From positions 1 to 64,000 of the forward strand of contig JAFLEI010000004.1 of NCBI GenBank assembly GCA_017301975.1: 64,000 nucleotides of DNA. The letters are read 5' to 3'. Under the pieces are notes generated by a model. The model was not told the DNA's origin, did not search any database, and saw only the letters and a list, made by a program, of their open reading frames with translations. The position numbers were made by a program, and so were the translations under genes. Below are positions 43,043-52,325 of this stretch, piece by piece; position 1 is the stretch's first letter; every line of letters starts with the position of its first letter. Origin of the DNA: Verrucomicrobiota bacterium (GTDB lineage: Bacteria; Verrucomicrobiota; Verrucomicrobiia; Verrucomicrobiales; Verrucomicrobiaceae).

Positions 43043-43831
43043 ATGCCCCTCATTCCCCAATTAGAGTCCAAATTCGGCCGTTTCGCCATCCCAGGTCTGG
43101 TGCAGATCATCGCCTCATTTCAACTGCTGGTGCTCTTCATGGTCATGGTGATGTCTCCGGAGGGCGCTGCGGCGTATCTGCAGTTTCTTGAGCTGAACCC
43201 CCACCGTGTGATGCACGGCGAGGTCTGGCGGCTGTTCACCCATGTGTTCATTCCGGGGAATTTTTCCCTCATCTGGGCGCTGATCGGCGCGATGTTCATG
43301 ATGTGGATTGGCCGTGGTTTGGAATCGGCATGGGGAGCGTTCCGGGTCAATCTCTACGTCATCGGCTGGATGGTCGCCGTCACCGTGGGCGCCCTGGTTT
43401 TTCACTGGCCAGCCTCAGGCATGTTTCTCTTCCAAACCTTGCTGTTCGCCTTTGCGAGCCTGTTTCCGAACGAGGAAATCTACATCTACTTCATCCTGCC
43501 GATCAAAATGAAATGGGTGGCTGCTTTGACGGCGGGGATGACGGCCTTCATGGTCATGGGCAATCCTGCGCTGCTGTTTCCGGTGCTGCTGGCGCACCTG
43601 AACTTCTTCGTCGCGTTCGGCCCTGGTTTCGTCAGCGAACGGGCGCGCATGGCCCAGGTGGCCTCACGCCGCAGCCGGTTTGATTCTGCCAAACTGCCCG
43701 AGGGCATCTTTTTCCACCAATGCTCCGTCTGCAAAAAGACGGAGCTGGATGATTCGCACCTGGAGTTCCGCGTGCTGGACTCCGGCGATGAAATCTGCAG
43801 CGAATGCCGCGCAAAACGGGCCGGAGGCTGA
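43043..43831 (+). CDS. Rhomboid-like membrane protein with C-terminal zinc ribbon
   Basis: The 262-residue protein has six hydrophobic segments and the rhomboid L1 pattern HGEVWRLFTHVFIP, with WIGRGLESAWG. The expected GxSG serine motif is absent; the corresponding segment reads FLFQTLLFAFASLFP. It is probably a catalytically dead rhomboid. The C terminus carries a short zinc ribbon (CSVCKKTE, then CSECRAKR). It follows the NosR-like gene by 24 bases and the Xer gene follows closely. Confidence 0.72.
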   Translation: MPLIPQLESKFGRFAIPGLVQIIASFQLLVLFMVMVMSPEGAAAYLQFLELNPHRVMHGEVWRLFTHVFIPGNFSLIWALIGAMFMMWIGRGLESAWGAFRVNLYVIGWMVAVTVGALVFHWPASGMFLFQTLLFAFASLFPNEEIYIYFILPIKMKWVAALTAGMTAFMVMGNPALLFPVLLAHLNFFVAFGPGFVSERARMAQVASRRSRFDSAKLPEGIFFHQCSVCKKTELDDSHLEFRVLDSGDEICSECRAKRAGG

Positions 43832-43836
43832 ACGCC

Positions 43837-44724
43837 ATGGAGGACAAGCTCGCCGCAGAGTTTCTGGAGTTCATGGAAGTGGAGCGCCGCTCCTCCGAGC
43901 GCACGCTGGCCAACTACGAGCTGGCGCTGCGGCAGTTCCGCGAATGGCGGACGCCTTTCAAGGGCTGGAGCGAACTGACCGCCGATGACTTCCGCGCGTT
44001 TTTGTTCGACCTGATGAAGCGTGAACGCGGGCGGGCAACGATCCGGCTGCAGTTCGCGGCGCTGCGCAGTTTTTTCAAATGGCTGACGCGGCGGCGGGGC
44101 TGGAAGGCGAATCCGCTGCTGGAGGTGCAACTGCCCAAACGGGAAAACAAGCTGCCCGTGGTGCTCACGGTCACACAGGTGGAGGCCATGCTGGCGCTGC
44201 CGCTGAGCCTGGAAAAATCCAAACGCGATGCCGTGTGGGCCCCGGAGCGGGACACGGCGATCCTGGAGCTGTTTTACAGCACTGGCATGCGACTAAGCGA
44301 GCTGGTAGGGCTGAACGTGGCGGACATCGACACCTACACCGAATCCGTGCGAGTGTTTGGCAAAGGCAAGAAGGAGCGCATCTGCCCCGTGGGCTCCAAG
44401 GCGCTGGAGGCGGTGCAGCGGTACCGGGCGAAGGCGGGCGTGCATGACGGGGCGCTGTTTCTGAGCAAGCTGCGCACACGAATCACGGCCCAGGCTGTGG
44501 ATGACGTGATCATGAAATACTGGCGCGCCTCCGGCCTGCCGGTGCACCTGACACCGCACAAGCTGCGCCACAGCTTTGCCACGCATCTGCTGAACAACGG
44601 CGCGGATCTGCGCAGCGTGCAGGAGCTGCTGGGCCACGCGAGCCTTTCGACCACGCAGATCTACACGCACGTCTCCACGCAGCGCATGAAGGAAGTCTAT
44701 GAGGCCGCGCACCCGCGGGCGTGA
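43837..44724 (+). CDS. Tyrosine recombinase, XerC/XerD-like
   Basis: From ATG at 43837 the 295-residue protein has the Xer SAM-like N-terminal domain and a catalytic domain with Arg152 (STGMRLSELVGL), Lys of KGKKER, His241 and Arg244 (HKLRHSFATH), His267 (LLGHASLSTTQ) and Tyr276 (IYTHV). Xer recombinases resolve chromosome dimers at dif. Length and motifs fit the housekeeping type more than a phage integrase. XerC versus XerD cannot be settled here. Confidence 0.93.
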   Translation: MEDKLAAEFLEFMEVERRSSERTLANYELALRQFREWRTPFKGWSELTADDFRAFLFDLMKRERGRATIRLQFAALRSFFKWLTRRRGWKANPLLEVQLPKRENKLPVVLTVTQVEAMLALPLSLEKSKRDAVWAPERDTAILELFYSTGMRLSELVGLNVADIDTYTESVRVFGKGKKERICPVGSKALEAVQRYRAKAGVHDGALFLSKLRTRITAQAVDDVIMKYWRASGLPVHLTPHKLRHSFATHLLNNGADLRSVQELLGHASLSTTQIYTHVSTQRMKEVYEAAHPRA

Positions 44725-47046
44725 TCATTTCTTCGGCACCCACGTCGCCACGGGAGTGGGCGTATGGGCCGGTGCTTCATCGAGGGCAAAGGTGATGCAG
44801 ATGCTTTGCGGACCTTTGGCTCCTTCGACCGAGGCTTTGAGCACGTGGATGTTGGCCTTGACCAGATCGCGGGACTGCTCGCTGGCGGGCTCTGGCGGCA
44901 CGCCGGCACTGAAGGTGGCGGTGGCGGGAGAGACAATCGTGGCGACGAGGGTCTTGCCCCCGAGGGTGAGCTTGGCCGTGGTGCCGCTGGGGGTGATCTC
45001 CGCCATGGTGTGCATGCTCCAGGTGATGTTGCCGGTGTTTTTCATGAGGAGGTCATCCTGCACCACAATGTAGGGCTTCTCCCCGCGCACGACCATGATG
45101 CCCCGATGGACATCCTTCGCGGGTTTGGAGTAGGCCTTGGTCATGTCCACCACGGCGAGGCCGCGCTCCGGTGTGGAAGCCCCCAGCAGCACCGCTGCTT
45201 TGGCGTCGAGTTCCTGCTGATTGCCGTCAATGACGAGGGTGTTCTGACCCTCCGTGTTTTCGAGGTAAAGGGCAAAGCGCTTGGTGCGGTCCGCGCCGGG
45301 TTTGACTTCAAAGCCGGGGGCCTTGTCTGTCTCGGCACCGAGTTCGATGCCCCAGCGCTGCCCGCCGGCCTCCAGCACAAAGCTGCCGATGTCGAGCTGC
45401 GCCGTGGTGTCTTCATTTTCGCCGCCTTTGACTGCGACGAAGTAGTCCGTCTTTTCCCAGCCGGAGCGCGAGGTGGCCACGAAGCCGCCGGGCTGCGCGT
45501 AGTCCAAGGAGTCTGCCGTGCCGTCTCCTGCGGCGTGCGGGTTGTAGTAGATGAAGTTGCCGACCTGGCCGAAATAAGAGGCGGACACGGGCTGCTTGCC
45601 AGTGGCGGCGACGGCACGGAGACCGGGATTTCCCGCAATGCCACACAGCCACGTGGCGACCCACGGGCGGGTAGATGCAGCGCCGGTGGCATCGCCAAAA
45701 TTGAAGGTCTGACCGCTGGGGCCCATCATGTGCATGCGGGCGGTGTTGAACTGCGGAATGCCTTCCAGCAGGCTGATGTTGAGATCGCGCCCGGAGGCAG
45801 CCTTGAGGGACTCCGAGAGCATGGCCACGTAATCCATCACTGTTTCACCGGCCTGCAGGCCTTCGGGCCAGACACCCGCCGGGGCAAAACGTACGATGCC
45901 TTTGCCAAAGACTTTGGAAGCCGCATCCGCCGCTTTTTTGGCGATGGAGGGGTCCTCATCCACGAGGCAGATGGCGGAGATCAGCAGGGCGGAGGCGGCG
46001 GCCATCTGCTTGCTGTCTGGGAGGAGTTTGCCGACGTCCGGTTTCGCCTGGGGCTTTGCAGGGGCCTTCGGGGGGGCGGCCTTGGCTTTGGTTCCCGTCT
46101 GGCCGCCGGAGGTGCCCTTGGCGCTTTCGGGGATTTCTTCGCCTTCAAGATGGGCGATGAGAGCACCGATGCCTTTCTCCGCGAGATAGGTGCGGATGAC
46201 CACAGCCTGCTCGGCGTTCAATCCGGCGCGGAACCAGTCATACCCCAGCGCCGTAGCCACCACCAGATCCGTGAGATTATCCATGAGATCAGGGTGCCAG
46301 TCGCGGAAAGTCACTTTGTCTGTCAGGGCGATGAGCTCACGGGCGCCACGCTCCTGCCATTTGAGGTCTCCATCGCCGAAATGCAGGGCTCCGAGGAGGC
46401 CCATGCGGTAAACGGCCTTGGGCCCTTCACCCCCGGTCTCGCCATTGATACGGGTCAGCTCCGGATCATTCAGAAGATCCTCGCCGGAGGCTTTCATGGC
46501 CTCCATGATTTTTGCCAGCACTGGATCCACCGCGACCTGCCCTTTCAACGCCGCCCAGCCGGCCGCGTTGTGGATCAGGCGCGGTCGCACTTTGGCGATG
46601 CCGCTGAGGTAATCGTTGGTCGAGGGGGCCTTGAATTTCGAGACAGGAACCATCGTGATCGCAGGGCGGGGCGGCGCAGGCTTTTTCACAGCGGCTGCGG
46701 TCTTGGCAGATGCCTTGGGCGTGGCAGCCGGGGGGGCTCCTGCGGGAGTGGCAGGCATGGCCACGGCGGGCGTCGCAGGAGGAGGCGCCTGCATCGCGGC
46801 ATAACGCGCCTTGGCGTATTCAAAATCGGCCGGGCTCAGATTGGCAATGGCCACGTCGAATTCGCGGCCGTCCTTCGTCTTGATCTTGAGGCTTTTCGCG
46901 ACGGCATCGACCGAAATCAGGGTCGCCTCCACCGTTTTGCCGGAGGTGTTCGTCCAAGTGTGGAATTCTTCTGCGAGCTGCGCACTGGCGCTGGCGGCGA
47001 ACAGGCAGACGGAAGCAAGAGAGAGGAAACGCGAGGCGGTTTTCAT
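44725..47046 (-). CDS. SHD1-domain protein with heparinase II/III-like region
   Basis: Starting at 47046, the 773-residue exported protein has a signal peptide (FLSLASVCLFAASASA) and an SHD1 domain at about 23-75 (HTWTNTSGKTVEATLISVD, KTKDGREFDVAIANLSPADFEYAKARY). Next comes a Pro/Ala linker, a helical alpha/alpha-toroid-like region at about 150-480, and a beta-rich C-terminal half with FVATSRSGWEKTDYFVAVKGG. The toroid plus beta layout resembles heparinase II/III polysaccharide lyases. The fold is a family-level guess; the substrate is unknown. It is convergent with the Xer gene. Confidence 0.7.
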   Translation of the reverse strand: MKTASRFLSLASVCLFAASASAQLAEEFHTWTNTSGKTVEATLISVDAVAKSLKIKTKDGREFDVAIANLSPADFEYAKARYAAMQAPPPATPAVAMPATPAGAPPAATPKASAKTAAAVKKPAPPRPAITMVPVSKFKAPSTNDYLSGIAKVRPRLIHNAAGWAALKGQVAVDPVLAKIMEAMKASGEDLLNDPELTRINGETGGEGPKAVYRMGLLGALHFGDGDLKWQERGARELIALTDKVTFRDWHPDLMDNLTDLVVATALGYDWFRAGLNAEQAVVIRTYLAEKGIGALIAHLEGEEIPESAKGTSGGQTGTKAKAAPPKAPAKPQAKPDVGKLLPDSKQMAAASALLISAICLVDEDPSIAKKAADAASKVFGKGIVRFAPAGVWPEGLQAGETVMDYVAMLSESLKAASGRDLNISLLEGIPQFNTARMHMMGPSGQTFNFGDATGAASTRPWVATWLCGIAGNPGLRAVAATGKQPVSASYFGQVGNFIYYNPHAAGDGTADSLDYAQPGGFVATSRSGWEKTDYFVAVKGGENEDTTAQLDIGSFVLEAGGQRWGIELGAETDKAPGFEVKPGADRTKRFALYLENTEGQNTLVIDGNQQELDAKAAVLLGASTPERGLAVVDMTKAYSKPAKDVHRGIMVVRGEKPYIVVQDDLLMKNTGNITWSMHTMAEITPSGTTAKLTLGGKTLVATIVSPATATFSAGVPPEPASEQSRDLVKANIHVLKASVEGAKGPQSICITFALDEAPAHTPTPVATWVPKK

Positions 47047-47150
47047 GACGGAAGGGTTGAGAGTGACGCTAAAGCAGCGGGTGGCAGCACCTAGGTCAAG
47101 CATAAACGCAGCTCGGCCGCCTGAGTTTGGCGGAAAGACGCATCCGCCCG

Positions 47151-47780
47151 CTATTTTCCGGAGATCAGCGTGAGACGAAAGCGTCCGTCATACTGGCCGC
47201 CCGCATGCAAACGGCAGCAATGCAGGCAGGCGGTGGGGCGGCGGAATTTGCGCACGCGCTGAACGGTGGTCTGGCAGGCAGGGCAGGCGTAGGTGAGCTT
47301 GCGTTCGACTTCATTTCGCGGCAGCGGCAGCCGGTGGTGCGCCTTTTCATCCGGGATGCCGAGATCGGCACAGGCCTGACGCCATTCGCGGCCATGCGGC
47401 TCAATACGTCGGCGGCCGCTGCGGTGGTAGGCGATCAAATGCGCGAGCTCATGCTTCAAGGTGCGCTCCACCTGGCCTTCAAACTCGCGCAGCAGTGGAT
47501 TCAGCTCAATGGCCCAGCCGGGGTAACGCGCATAGCCCGCCGTGCTGCGCAGGCGTGCATTCCATGCCACGGTGACGAGTTTGGCCCCGCCCGGCATGTC
47601 CAGCGCCAGCAGCATGGCCCGCGTCTGCTCCTCCAGGGCCGCATCCCGCCCGTCGGGAATGCTTTCCTCCGCTGAAGCCTCCGCAGGTTCTGGCGGGGGT
47701 GTCAGGTCACGCACCTTGCGAAACGGCACCCAGTGCGGCAGGGCGGAAAAGTCAAAATTCAGCTGGGAGAGATCGAGCAT
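47151..47780 (-). CDS. SprT-like zinc metalloprotease
   Basis: The 209-residue protein has the SprT motif HELAHLIAYH (zinc ligands and catalytic Glu), a third His in EPHGREWRQA, and a C-terminal zinc ribbon with CPAC and CLHC. I choose ATG at 47780; GTG at 47786 overlaps the cysE stop and is the alternative. SprT-like proteins include DNA-protein crosslink proteases in eukaryotes; bacterial roles are not well known. Confidence 0.85.
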   Translation of the reverse strand: MLDLSQLNFDFSALPHWVPFRKVRDLTPPPEPAEASAEESIPDGRDAALEEQTRAMLLALDMPGGAKLVTVAWNARLRSTAGYARYPGWAIELNPLLREFEGQVERTLKHELAHLIAYHRSGRRRIEPHGREWRQACADLGIPDEKAHHRLPLPRNEVERKLTYACPACQTTVQRVRKFRRPTACLHCCRLHAGGQYDGRFRLTLISGK

Positions 47781-47782
47781 GC

Positions 47783-48703
47783 TCACTTCTTCTTTTTTTC
47801 CTGCACCTTGTGTTCCTGATCACCGAGGGCGTAGAGCATGTCGGGGGCCACGGACTCGAGGATGAATACGTTCGCGCCGATGGTGCTGCGCGCACCAATG
47901 ATCGTGTCGCCGCCGACAATCGTCGCATTGGCATACACGGTGACGTGGTCCTCCAGCGTGGGATGGCGCTTCTTGCCGCGGAGAGCCTGCCCGGCGGCAA
48001 GAGAACGTGCGACGAGGCCGACGCCCTGATACAGCTTCACGTGATTGCCCAGCGTCGCCGTTTCACCGATGACCACGCCGGTGCCGTGGTCGATGAAGAA
48101 ATGCGTGCCGATTTCCGCGCCGGGATGCATGTCGATGCCCGTGCGGCTGTGCGCCCACTCTGTCATCATGCGCGGGATCACGGGCACGTTTTTCAAGTAC
48201 AGGACATGAGCCGTGCGCTGGATCGCGATGGCTTCGAGTCCGGGGTAGGCGAGGATGATTTCCTCAAAGCCGCGCGCAGCGGGATCGCCCGCATAGGCGG
48301 CCTCGACATCCATTTTCAGCAGGGCACGCACTTCGGCGAGGCGCATGAGAAAGCTGCACACGATGTCGGCTGCTTCCGCATCACGGTTTTCATGGTTGCC
48401 ATTGAGCCGGAGGCTGCGGCGCACCTCCACATTCAGACGCTCACGGATGCTGGCGACGAGTTCATTGGTCATCAGCTCCAGCTCCTGGGAAGACACGGCT
48501 TCATCGGAGAAGAAGCCGGGAAAGAGCAGGTGCAGCAGATCTTCGCAGAGGGTGGCGATGGCGCGCTTGGACGGCAGATTGCCGCAATCGACGTGGTTGA
48601 TCCCGCCCACCTCGTGATACGAGGTCATCAGGCTGGAGACGATTTCATTTTGGCGGCAATCCATGGGTGCACTCAGCGATACCGTGCTGTGATGGGGATT
48701 CAA
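47783..48703 (-). CDS. cysE: Serine O-acetyltransferase
   Basis: CysE transfers acetyl from acetyl-CoA to serine, making O-acetylserine for cysteine synthesis. The 306-residue protein has the helical N-terminal domain and a left-handed beta helix with IDMHPGAEIGTHFFIDHGTGVVIGETATLG, VGLVARSLAAG and HPTLEDHVTVYANATIVGG. It resembles EpsC-type longer enzymes. An internal Met at 48664 is an alternative start. No cysK is adjacent. A short Lys tail (KVQEKKKK) ends the protein. Confidence 0.9.
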   Translation of the reverse strand: MNPHHSTVSLSAPMDCRQNEIVSSLMTSYHEVGGINHVDCGNLPSKRAIATLCEDLLHLLFPGFFSDEAVSSQELELMTNELVASIRERLNVEVRRSLRLNGNHENRDAEAADIVCSFLMRLAEVRALLKMDVEAAYAGDPAARGFEEIILAYPGLEAIAIQRTAHVLYLKNVPVIPRMMTEWAHSRTGIDMHPGAEIGTHFFIDHGTGVVIGETATLGNHVKLYQGVGLVARSLAAGQALRGKKRHPTLEDHVTVYANATIVGGDTIIGARSTIGANVFILESVAPDMLYALGDQEHKVQEKKKK

Positions 48704-48796
48704 GCGCTGGCACGCGATGATTGCTGTGAATAACTTGTGGCCGCAGGTTCATCTGGCATTTGAAGCCATGCATTCCAAAATGGTTTCACCCTCATT

Positions 48797-49405
48797 ATGA
48801 CTTCAGACGTACGCTTTGAAACCCTTTGGAGACGCCTGAGTTTGCGGGGCGACGCCTCGGTCTGGCATGCGCGGCTGCTGGAATGCTACGCGGAGCCGCA
48901 GCGTGCCTACCACACGCTTCAGCATCTCGAAGAATGCCTGCTCATTTTGGACGACGCCAAGGCGGCCGGTTTGATTGCGAAGCCGGACCTCATCGAGATG
49001 GCCTTGTGGTTTCATGATGCGGTGTATGACCCCCAAGGTGATGAGAACGAAGAATTGAGCGCGCAGATGGCCGTGGAGGCGCTGGGCGATCATCCAGCGG
49101 TGCAAGAGGTGGCGCGGCTCATTTTGCTGACGAAGTCACATCAACCGGGAGGTGGACCGGATGATGCCTGGATCATCGACATTGATCTGGCGATCTTCGC
49201 GCAGCCCATGGAGCGTGTGATGGAGTATGAACGGCAGATTCGTGCCGAGTATGCGTGGGTGCCGCAGGCTGTGTATGCGGAAAAACGAGCCGAGATCCTG
49301 CGCGGCTTTATGGAGCGCGAACACATCTACCTCACCGCATGGGCACGGGAGCGGTTTGAATCGCTGGCGCGGGCGAATCTGCAGTCGTTGATCGACTCGC
49401 TTTAA
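48797..49405 (+). CDS. HD-superfamily phosphohydrolase (COG4339-like)
   Basis: The 202-residue protein has the pattern of predicted metal-dependent HD hydrolases: RAYHTLQHLEECLLILD near residue 35, then LWFHDAVYDPQGDENEELSAQMA with the HD pair, and KSHQP with DAWIIDIDLAIF. Family members are poorly characterised. It is divergent from cysE. Confidence 0.85.
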   Translation: MTSDVRFETLWRRLSLRGDASVWHARLLECYAEPQRAYHTLQHLEECLLILDDAKAAGLIAKPDLIEMALWFHDAVYDPQGDENEELSAQMAVEALGDHPAVQEVARLILLTKSHQPGGGPDDAWIIDIDLAIFAQPMERVMEYERQIRAEYAWVPQAVYAEKRAEILRGFMEREHIYLTAWARERFESLARANLQSLIDSL

Positions 49406-49466
49406 ACGCGGAGTTTTCGACAGCCAGCATTGCGGGCACAGCGACGCCGCTCTAGAGACAGGAGTC

Positions 49467-51932
49467 GTGCTTCCATCCCTCAACCAGCTCAAACTCCCCG
49501 ATCCATGGCAGCACCAGGCGGTGAATTTGCTGCGTTCAGGCTGTGACGTGGTCGTCAGCGCACCGACGGGAGCGGGGAAGACGTACATCTTTGAGCTGCT
49601 GCATCAGGGGCGCCATTTGCAGGGGCCGGCGATCTACACGGTGCCGACGCGGGCGCTGGCGAATGACAAGTATGCGGAGTGGAAAGAGGCGAAGTGGAAC
49701 GTGGGCATCGCCACGGGGGACATCGCGGAGAATGTGGATGCACCGGTCGTGGTTGCCACGCTGGAGACGCAGATCGAGCGGCTGGTGCGCGGAGAGGGCC
49801 CGGCGCTGCTGGTGATTGATGAATACCAGATGATCTCGGACCACTCACGTGGTGCGAACTATGAAGCGGCCATCGCGCTGGCACCGCAGGAGACACGGCT
49901 GCTGCTGCTGAGCGGTTCCGTGGCGAACCCCGAGGATGTGGCGGCGTGGCTGGTGAGTCTGGGCCGCAAGGCGGAGGTGGTCATGACGCGTGAACGGCCC
50001 GTACCGCTGGAAGAGGTGCCGATGGAGACGCTGCCGCAGCGGCAGAAGCAGTTTCAGAACTACTGGCCGCGCTTTGCTGCGGCGGTCATGATGGCTGATC
50101 TCGCGCCGCTGCTGATTTTTGCACCGCGCCGCAAGGAAGCGGAGTCCATTGCGCGCCGACTCGCCGCCGATCTGCCGATGGGTGATCCGCTGGAACTTAC
50201 GGCGGAGCAACGCGCTGTGTGTGGCAAGGATCTGGCCACGCTGCTGGAGAAGCGTGTCGCGTTTCATCACAGCGGGCTTTCGTATGGAGCGCGCGCAGGT
50301 GTCATCGAACCGCTGGCGAAGGCGGGGCAGCTCCGCGTGGTGGTGGCAACGATGGGCCTGGCGGCGGGGATCAATTTTTCCGTGCGCAGCGTGCACGTGG
50401 CGGGTACGACGTTTCATGATGGAAAGAGCGAGCACAAACTCGCGCCGGATGAACTGCTGCAGATGTATGGCCGTGCCGGAAGACGCGGGCTGGATGACAA
50501 GGGCCACGTGATCACCAGCCGCGACAGTCCTTCCATCTTTGATGCGCGGCCTGCACGGCTGCATCGCAGCACCCTGCTGGCGTGGCCGATTTTTTTGCGC
50601 GTGATGAAGCATGCCGCGCTGCGGCAGGAGAACCCCTTTGACGCCGCCACGCGCTTTGCCGGACGTTTGTTTGCCAAAGTGCCGCCGCTGCTGGGGCTGG
50701 AGGAGCTGGAGCCGAACGTAGTGCATCCGCAGCATGAAAATGCGAAGGCGCTCTTTGGCCTCGAAGCCACGGAGAAGCAGGTGCTCAATTCCTACGGTGA
50801 GTGGGAGCGCAAGCACCGCCATGCGCTGCAGCGCGTGCCGCTGAGCCGAGTGCATGCGGTGCTGACGATCCCGGCCTTTGTGGCAAAGTTTGCGCACGGC
50901 ATCGGCCGCGTGGGGAAAATCCGCCGTGAGAAAGAGGTGACCTACGGTGTCGAAATCAGCCTCGGCACTCCGGTGGGGGAGGATGTGAAACCGACGAAGT
51001 CGATCCGTCGTTTGCTGAAGCTGCCGCGCAACGCGGAGACGGTGCCCCTGGAGGAGATCACCGTGCTGCATGCAGGGGAGCTCGCGAAGGCGATCCTCGC
51101 GCATGGGGAAGACGTCATCCCAGACGTGGCTCCGGAATTCATCGGCACCGTGATGAAGGAGAATCTGGTCTTTGCCTGCTTCGATCTCGCGCCCATCGAG
51201 GTGATGGCGTATGAAGATGGTCATGGCAGGCTGCTCTTTGCGCCGCAGGAGCGCAGCATTGTGGTGAAGAATGAAACCGGCGTGCACATGGCGGAGACCG
51301 CAACGACAGGCAGGGAGCCACGTGGTGGTTCACCGATTCATGCATGGCGAACGCTGGGCCTGATCGATGCCGCAGGAGTGCCGACGCGACGTGGTGAAAT
51401 CTTCAGCTTCTTCCAGCATGGCGAGGGTCTGGCGATTGTCGCGGCGCTCGAAGATGAAAGCTATCCGGCGGATGATCTGGTGCATCACATGGCGAACCTG
51501 CGCAGCGGCTCCAAGTTTGATCTGCCGCTGAACTGCGGTTCTGAACGCCTCGCGGCGGTGTGCCGTGGCACGTATGGGTTTGTGAATCATCACGGCTATC
51601 TCGAAAACGGCCTGCCGGATGACTATGGCGAAGGCGCGGCGGAGCTGCTGGATGCACTGCTGCACCCGGACCAGCCAGGCGCGCAGGATTTGAAGGCGGG
51701 CATCGCCGAAGGCGACATCTCACGTGCGTATGTGGAGTGGCTGAGTTTGCTCAGGCATATTACGCATGCACCGGATCATCCGTGGAGGAGGTGGAGGGAG
51801 TTGAAGGAGGCGGCGAAGCAGACTCTGAAGCACCACACCAAGACGCTGCGCCATTTCTTCCATCTGGACCTGCCGCCGCTGACGAACAAGCAGAGGCATG
51901 GCAAGACGCGGCATTATTTGATGGTGAAGTGA
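49467..51932 (+). CDS. Superfamily 2 DEAD/DEAH helicase, Ski2/Hel308-like
   Basis: The 821-residue protein has Walker A SAPTGAGKTYIF, the Walker B box VIDEYQMISD (DEYQ instead of DEAH), motif III LLSGSVANPED, HHSGLSYGARAGVIE, VVVATMGLAAGINF and QMYGRAGRRGLDD (motif VI). Motif layout fits Ski2-like RNA or DNA helicases. The C-terminal 350 residues are not recognised. The start is GTG at 49467. It stands alone, and its biological role is unknown. Confidence 0.88.
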   Translation: MLPSLNQLKLPDPWQHQAVNLLRSGCDVVVSAPTGAGKTYIFELLHQGRHLQGPAIYTVPTRALANDKYAEWKEAKWNVGIATGDIAENVDAPVVVATLETQIERLVRGEGPALLVIDEYQMISDHSRGANYEAAIALAPQETRLLLLSGSVANPEDVAAWLVSLGRKAEVVMTRERPVPLEEVPMETLPQRQKQFQNYWPRFAAAVMMADLAPLLIFAPRRKEAESIARRLAADLPMGDPLELTAEQRAVCGKDLATLLEKRVAFHHSGLSYGARAGVIEPLAKAGQLRVVVATMGLAAGINFSVRSVHVAGTTFHDGKSEHKLAPDELLQMYGRAGRRGLDDKGHVITSRDSPSIFDARPARLHRSTLLAWPIFLRVMKHAALRQENPFDAATRFAGRLFAKVPPLLGLEELEPNVVHPQHENAKALFGLEATEKQVLNSYGEWERKHRHALQRVPLSRVHAVLTIPAFVAKFAHGIGRVGKIRREKEVTYGVEISLGTPVGEDVKPTKSIRRLLKLPRNAETVPLEEITVLHAGELAKAILAHGEDVIPDVAPEFIGTVMKENLVFACFDLAPIEVMAYEDGHGRLLFAPQERSIVVKNETGVHMAETATTGREPRGGSPIHAWRTLGLIDAAGVPTRRGEIFSFFQHGEGLAIVAALEDESYPADDLVHHMANLRSGSKFDLPLNCGSERLAAVCRGTYGFVNHHGYLENGLPDDYGEGAAELLDALLHPDQPGAQDLKAGIAEGDISRAYVEWLSLLRHITHAPDHPWRRWRELKEAAKQTLKHHTKTLRHFFHLDLPPLTNKQRHGKTRHYLMVK

Positions 51933-52025
51933 GGTGAGGGCTGTGGTTTGGTGCCGCTGGGTTTGCGGGCATTTCTTGCATACCTCCGGCATGCGACCTT
52001 GGGCAGGGGGTGGGATGTTCGTGGT

Positions 52026-52085
52026 CCAGGGGTGGCGCTCGTGCCTCGCTTACCCCTGGCTACCTTCTTCGATCCCTCTGGGATC
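52026..52085. repeat. REP-like double hairpin
   Basis: CCAGGGGT (52026-52033) and ACCCCTGG (52052-52059) form a perfect 8-base stem with an 18-base loop. GATCCC-TCT-GGGATC (52071-52085) forms a second. The wording of the two hairpins resembles REP elements found in many planctomycete and verrucomicrobial genomes. No transposase gene is in the window. Confidence 0.55.
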
Positions 52086-52145
52086 AAGAATCACTAACCT
52101 TCTCTCGTGCGTTGAATTGTACCTATTCCCGTTCATTCGTGACGA

Positions 52146-52325
52146 ATGAATGCAGAAGCCATGCTTCAATTGAAACAGCAGCTTGTGAGAATGAGCGCAA
52201 AGCAGCGGCTGGAGGTGTCGGCTTTTCTTCACCGGCTCAAACAAGACTCTCCCGCATGGAAAAAGGAAATGTATCGGCGCATGGCAGAGATGGATGCCGG
52301 CAAAAAATTTCAACTGCGTCGCTGA
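52146..52325 (+). CDS. Small helical protein, 59 aa (antitoxin-like?)
   Basis: The frame from ATG at 52146 encodes a charged helical protein, MNAEAMLQLKQQLVRMSAKQ at its start and KKEMYRRMAEMDAGKKFQLRR at its end. The TGA overlaps the ATG of the next gene (TGATG), so translation is coupled. The composition resembles small antitoxin-like proteins whose toxin partner is missing here. Function is unknown. Confidence 0.6.
   Translation: MNAEAMLQLKQQLVRMSAKQRLEVSAFLHRLKQDSPAWKKEMYRRMAEMDAGKKFQLRR

Noticed and set aside
43837..44724. Phage or integron integrase
   Set aside because: Length and motifs fit housekeeping Xer; no att repeats or phage genes are beside it.
44764..47094. 776-codon forward open frame
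   Set aside because: It is antisense to the SHD1/heparinase-like gene, with repetitive Gly/Val/His composition and no domain.
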